From Rostratula benghalensis (Eukaryota > Chordata > Aves > Charadriiformes > Rostratulidae): DNA of 64,000 nucleotides. Below the pieces are notes generated by a model, which was not told the DNA's origin, did not search any database, and saw only the letters and a program-made list of their open reading frames with translations. Positions 59,761 to 64,000 of this stretch are shown in pieces; the first letter of the stretch is position 1; the number at the start of each line of letters is the position of its first letter. The position numbers and the translations under genes are program-made. The stretch spans positions 4,568,417 through 4,632,416 of the forward strand of contig VXAI01000049.1 of NCBI GenBank assembly GCA_013399305.1, read 5' to 3'.

Positions 59761-60927
59761 CAGGTCTGGATTCCAAAGCCACTCTGGATATATGTTTTCT
59801 CTGAAGATTTGATTTCACTGGGAGTCTTGTAATGCTGAGAAGAGTTAATCTCTCTGTTCCGTGGTTACCTTCTATTGCTGCCTAAAAATTGATCTCTTCA
59901 GGGTCACTGACTGTTTTCTAGTTAGAGGCAAATTTGCAGTTATGCCGGATTCCCACAGCATATTTACTCTATGCAAAGTATGTGAGAGCAACTTTTATGG
60001 TAGGGTTTTTAATTAGTGCGATGTATAAAAGCAGGGAAGTTAATAAGGATGAAATTTGCTGGTGTGCTGACTTGTATGGAAGGCAATTGTCTTAGAGTCA
60101 TGGTCGTAGCCTCATCTTAAATATCCATCCATATTATTGCCCTGATGCGACACGGAGTTTGGAAGATGCAGCTCACAGTTCTCAACTGAAAAAGATACAA
60201 GCAGTAACGTATACTTTACGAACTCCTATCTATGCACTAATTTATCTCCAGAATAATCACTAATTTACTTATCTCGGTGCTAATGTTTGCTACAGTAGTT
60301 TGGGTTTTGTTTCTCACTTTATGGGAGTCTTTGCATCATTTTTATCACCTGCTTGCTTTTTTATACTAATGGTTCAATACATCAGCATTACAGTAATAAT
60401 CTAGGTATATATTCATTGTAAAATGATGATTTACTGCAGCAGGATGGATGTATTTACCGCATATGCAATGTTGCAACAAATGAAAATATCAGAAATATGT
60501 GGCCCCATGTCAGCATATGTGGAGGCACACCTGAATGTGTAAACATGGATAAAGCAAAGCAGCTTGGTGAAGTCACCTGAAGCGGTCAGTTGTCCTCTGT
60601 ATGGGGCTGCAGAGGAGGATGCAGAAACCTGCCATGGGCTGCAGTGGCTGAGGAGGAGCTTGCAGGCTCCATCGTTCTCTCTGTGGCTGGTCTTGGCCAA
60701 GCGGATCCCCCAGTTCTGCTTTCAGGGACCCCAGCATCGTGTGGATGTTTGGATAATGAGGAGGTTTTATTGCTGTCAGGGGGTTTCACATGGTCCTCCT
60801 TCTTGCTGGAGGTATTTGATCTTTGCTACCACTTTGGATGATTGTCCCATTCCTGCCACTCTGAGAGGGCAAATGGTAGGCTCTGAAATACTGCTTTGTA
60901 AGGAGTGACTGCCATCCTGCCTTTGTG
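59761..60927. other. Unannotated sequence
   Basis: No gene was recognised. The part from 60000 to 60330 is AT-rich with preserved CpGs (GGTCGTAGCC, GATGCGACACGGAG, GTAACGTATAC, CTTTACGAAC, CTCGGTGC) and could be another conserved element. The frames at 60431-60908 overlap on both strands and lack domains. Confidence 0.4.
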
Positions 60928-60970
60928 GATCATAGGATTGTAGGATAATTCATGTTGGAAGGCAAATCAG
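60928..60970 (-). mobile_element. Possible CR1 3' tip remnant (minus orientation)
   Basis: GATCATAGGATTGTAGGATAA then TTCATGTTGGAAGGCAAATC resembles the decayed start of an inverted CR1 tip (ATCATAGAATCATAGAATCA..GGTTGGAAAGGACCTC). Only about 40 bases can be matched, after which the sequence passes into a TG/TA microsatellite, so chance resemblance is possible. Confidence 0.45.
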
Positions 60971-60981
60971 CCTCTTCCCAC

Positions 60982-61029
60982 GTGTATGTGTGTATGTATA
61001 TGTATATACATATGTATATGATTGTGTGT
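60982..61029. repeat. (TG/TA)n microsatellite
   Basis: Alternating purine-pyrimidine tract of GTGTATGTG, TATATGTATATACATATG and TATATGATTGTGTG words, about 48 bases. The central part is self-complementary. Confidence 0.88.
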
Positions 61030-61480
61030 TTTGTTGTTTTCCTTCCCCAGTTCTCTTGAAGAACTGCTCTAGTAACTTTGGGGCATTTTAATTTTATTTG
61101 TCTCTTCCAAGGAACTGCCAAGTACAAATATTCCGTTATCTCTGTGCCTATAGCCCAGACCTGCCTAGTTCTCTTCTGATAAATGATTCCAAAATCAATT
61201 CTGTTGATATTTTTTAACCAAATGGAAGATATAGGTGAGCTGCTCATCAAAGGTACCGGTCTGTTCATACCCAGTCTTAGCAGGCTTTGTGGTTGAAGCT
61301 GGTCTTCTGTTAGTGGTAGTAAGCAGTGGGTTTTTGCAGTGAAAAAATTTCATCTGACAACATGATCAACTGAGAGAGAGACATAATAAAGGCTGTTTCA
61401 GGGCTCAGCATCTTCCTTTTACATGGGGTGGAACAAAGACGTTTGGTCTTCCTCTGTTGATGTTTCTCTTGAATTTGGCC
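61030..61480. other. Unannotated sequence
   Basis: No gene or repeat was recognised between the microsatellite and the tandem duplication. Confidence 0.45.
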
Positions 61481-61560
61481 ATGGGACTATTTGTTTATAC
61501 ACTTAGACCACATAATATAATAATGGGACTATTTGTTTATACACTTAGACCACCTAATAA
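61481..61560. repeat. Local tandem duplication, 42-bp period, about 1.9 copies
   Basis: ATGGGACTATTTGTTTATAC followed by ACTTAGACCAC occurs at 61481 and again at 61523. The first 31 bases of the two copies are identical and the remainder (CATAATATAATA against CCTAATAACTTC) is only partly alike. The perfect core implies a recent duplication, or an assembly artefact. Confidence 0.95.
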
Positions 61561-64000
61561 CTTCAGCAGTATGGAGGTGCCCAACTAGGTGCACCACTAG
61601 GTGCCCGACTTTTACTGTGGGTATCTATGTGTTCTTCAAAGTCATACCTTCTGTTTTCGTCACTAAAGTTTTTTTTTGGGGGGGGGGGTTATTTGTTTTT
61701 GTTTTTTATTAATAGTCCTAGAAACAAGTATGTACTACTCTGATTTCACTCTGAGACCCATCCCATGATCCTTGCATGGTGCTAGTTTTCATACAGAAAA
61801 TAACATTTCCTGAATGACTACCCAAGTTATTTAGTTGCTGTTTTCTAATTACCCATTAGGTTTCTCTAAGCCGGAGCAATCAGTGGTTGGTACAGCTCAA
61901 GGCTGGAGAAGGATGGTACACAGTTATCAACTGCTTTTTGTGGTTAGTCACAGAGACAGGGGAGAATTGTGTGTCAAGGGCAAGAGAAAGTTTATGGGAA
62001 AAAGGGATCAGTTCCTAAAACTGTGTGGTGTCTGGCAAAGAAAAACGTGTAATGGCACAAGCCAGCATCATGAGAGAGGGGGATACTGGAGGAAGAAACC
62101 TTGATGATCTGGTTATATGAACGCCCTGCAGCCTTACTTCAAGAAATTTTCAGTCTGCATGTATGATGCTTTTCCATCATTTTAGTACCTGGATACTGTC
62201 CATGAGAAGACAAGTTTAGCTGACAACTACATTCAGACTTTGCAGCTTGTTATTGTTCTTAATTATGTTCATAAAGAAATAGTTTCCATGTACACGGTTT
62301 TAGTTGTAGCTAAGTAGGACTGGCTCAGCAATATATGAGCGGCCTGCCTTTCATCCGTATAAAACCAAGATCTTGGATGAGCTTCTGCATTAAATATAAA
62401 ATATTAGATCTGGATAAACTAATTTACGTTGTATAAAGATTGGTTGCTTCCTCTTCAGAGAGTGAATGGGTATTCTGATTTTTTTCCATCTTTCCAGATG
62501 GAAAAACCGCTGAACAGAGAGTTGCTTGAATGCAGGTTTCTTATTTGCACAGGAAAAGGATGGACAATTGCATCATGCATTTAAATTATTTCAGCCCCTA
62601 CAAAAAGAGAAGCATATTTGATCTGCTCCCATTAGCTGAATCAGTAATAATACCATGTAAAAAAAAAAAATAATCTCTTTTCAGACCTGTATGGCAAGGT
62701 CAGCCATTCTCTAGAACCTTGTTTTAGTAGCTTTGATATGTAGAGAATTGAAACTTTCGGGGATGCTAGGGGTGGTGACAGAAAGTCAAGGAAAAGAATG
62801 TACCGGAGAGTAATAGAAATTGGGAAAAGCAGTACCAGTAGTGGAAGAGACAGGATAGATAACGAATTAAGCTGAGAGAAACAATATTTCACAGTCTTGG
62901 AAGAAGGCAAGGGAAGGCAGGAAGGCACTGGCAGTGGGAGCTCCAGCATCCCTGACCTGCCTGGTTTGGGAGATGACAGTCTGCATGTGAGATGCATGTG
63001 AGCAGGAAACACAAACCCAAATAATCTGATACAGAAAATGAACACAGTTCTTGGAAAGCAAAGAAAGCAGAGTGCAACCTGAAGGTGAAGAATCGTCTCT
63101 GCATCCACCCAGGTCACCTCTCGTTGGATGTCACTGGCCGGTACCAGGCAGGTCTGTGGGAAGGAACAGTACACCCACATCCCAAAAACCCAACTACCAG
63201 GATCTGCAGCCCTGTGGACCCTGAAATAGATATTTCAGCAACAAATTTCTGCTCTGTAGATAGTCACTTTCAAAATAGCTGTTTGACACAATTCATGCCA
63301 CTAAATGAATGAGAAGTTGCCACCAATGTTGCCGTGGGTTGCACAGTGTTTAGGAGAGCTGTGGTCTGTTTTTGTCTGGTTTTTGTTTGGTTTGTGTTTT
63401 GTAAGCTGCAGTGAAAGAAGAGCTTTTTTAAAAAGTTCAAACCAGCATTAAGAAAAAATTAAATGAACTTATGAAAGGAACGTCTATTTAGAAGATGCCT
63501 TTATTGGGAAATGTGTGCCTTGCCTTGATTGTCAGCCTCCACTATTTTTCCTCTTGCCTTTATCTCAGATAACAAGCAGAGCTGATCAGCAATTTCCCCA
63601 TGAAATAGGAATAACAAAGCTATCTCCACCTGATTTATTGACAGTGTAGATGGATACTGGATCTGTCTGGAACTCCTTCTCTCTGCTGCTGGTGGTAGTG
63701 GACCAGTGCTCGAGGGGTAGGGTGCTAAAAACAAAAACCTTCAAAGATAGGAAGGGCCATCCTGGGGAAAACAGAAATCTCTTAAAAGCTGTGTTGTATA
63801 CATGTGGGTTTGTTTAATGTGTGGCATATAATGCAGTTAATCTCCTTACAAAGTCACTGCTTAGAGAGCAATATGAAAGGAAATCCTGATAAAAGGCACC
63901 AGTGTAAATTTGACATTGCGTGTAGCAGTCAGCTTTGCAGGTTGTAATTGGAGGGGACAGAATAGTTGTTTATTCAGAGGGGAGAATGATGCTATAAATT
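61561..64000. other. Unannotated sequence to the window end
   Basis: No gene was recognised. A T9G11 homopolymer junction lies at 61669-61688. The part from 62150 to 62470 is AT-rich and enhancer-like (CATGTATGATGC, CTTAATTATG, GAGCGGCC). The 179-codon minus frame at 62641-63180 is rich in F, L, S and P, ends in a poly-A/T-derived run and overlaps two other minus frames, so it is not considered a gene. Confidence 0.45.
61669..61688. repeat. Poly(T)-poly(G) junction (T9 G11)
   Basis: Nine T followed directly by eleven G, then TTATTTG. The G run is the longest in the window and a likely place for base-calling error. Confidence 0.9.

Noticed and set aside
60982..61029. Self-complementary TATATGTATATACATATG as a microRNA hairpin
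   Set aside because: It is a simple TG/TA repeat, and such repeats fold trivially without being microRNA precursors.
62641..63180. 179-codon minus-strand frame with hydrophobic stretches
   Set aside because: Its composition (F, L, S, P) is that expected from translating purine-rich plus-strand DNA; it overlaps two more minus frames and ends in a homopolymer-derived run.
1..64000. CRISPR arrays, operons, riboswitches or other prokaryotic systems
   Set aside because: The sequence is vertebrate nuclear DNA by its CR1 repeats; no regularly spaced direct repeats or gene clusters were seen.

Overview
The window looks like a non-coding stretch of a bird (or closely related archosaur) nuclear chromosome. 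The main evidence is five or six CR1 LINE copies. Four are classic 5'-truncated avian CR1 ends carrying the ATTCTATG-like octamer tip and the phrase 'GATGATC...GGTC(C/T)(C/T)TTCCAAC'. No SINE or L1 families typical of mammals were seen, and the base composition is AT-rich with scattered short GC pockets. A 20-N assembly gap lies at 1481-1500. All identifications come from reading the sequence and from remembered family consensus; no alignment was run.

No convincing protein-coding gene, tRNA, rRNA or known microRNA was found. The open frames are short (the longest is 196 codons, at 6078-6668 minus), overlap each other on both strands, lack recognisable domains and often run through homopolymers or antisense CR1 sequence. 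The window is best read as a gene desert or a very large intron. Which of the two, and beside which gene, cannot be told from the sequence.

Layout: 1-3.6 kb is unannotated apart from a tight CpG cluster (869-958), the N gap and a 29-base poly-T. At 3.6-4.05 kb lies an old CR1-like reverse-transcriptase fragment whose catalytic FADD box has decayed. A young CR1 end on the plus strand lies at 7.19-7.36 kb, a longer minus-strand CR1 at 22.28-22.72 kb, a plus-strand CR1 with an internal deletion at 29.56-29.79 kb, and a minus-strand CR1 of the same subfamily as the 7.2 kb copy at 56.01-56.31 kb. A doubtful CR1 tip is at 60.93 kb. Two local tandem duplications occur (42-bp period at 61481, 37-bp period at 42832), along with a modest number of microsatellites and homopolymers.

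Between the repeats are several 200-640 bp AT-rich segments rich in homeodomain, POU and TALE-like words, with little simple repeat. They resemble the developmental conserved non-coding elements common in vertebrate gene deserts. They are reported as candidates only, because conservation cannot be measured here. The most attractive are 37105-37640, 57320-57960, 50870-51290, 59460-59760 and 33040-33260. I found no previously undescribed multi-gene system in this window.
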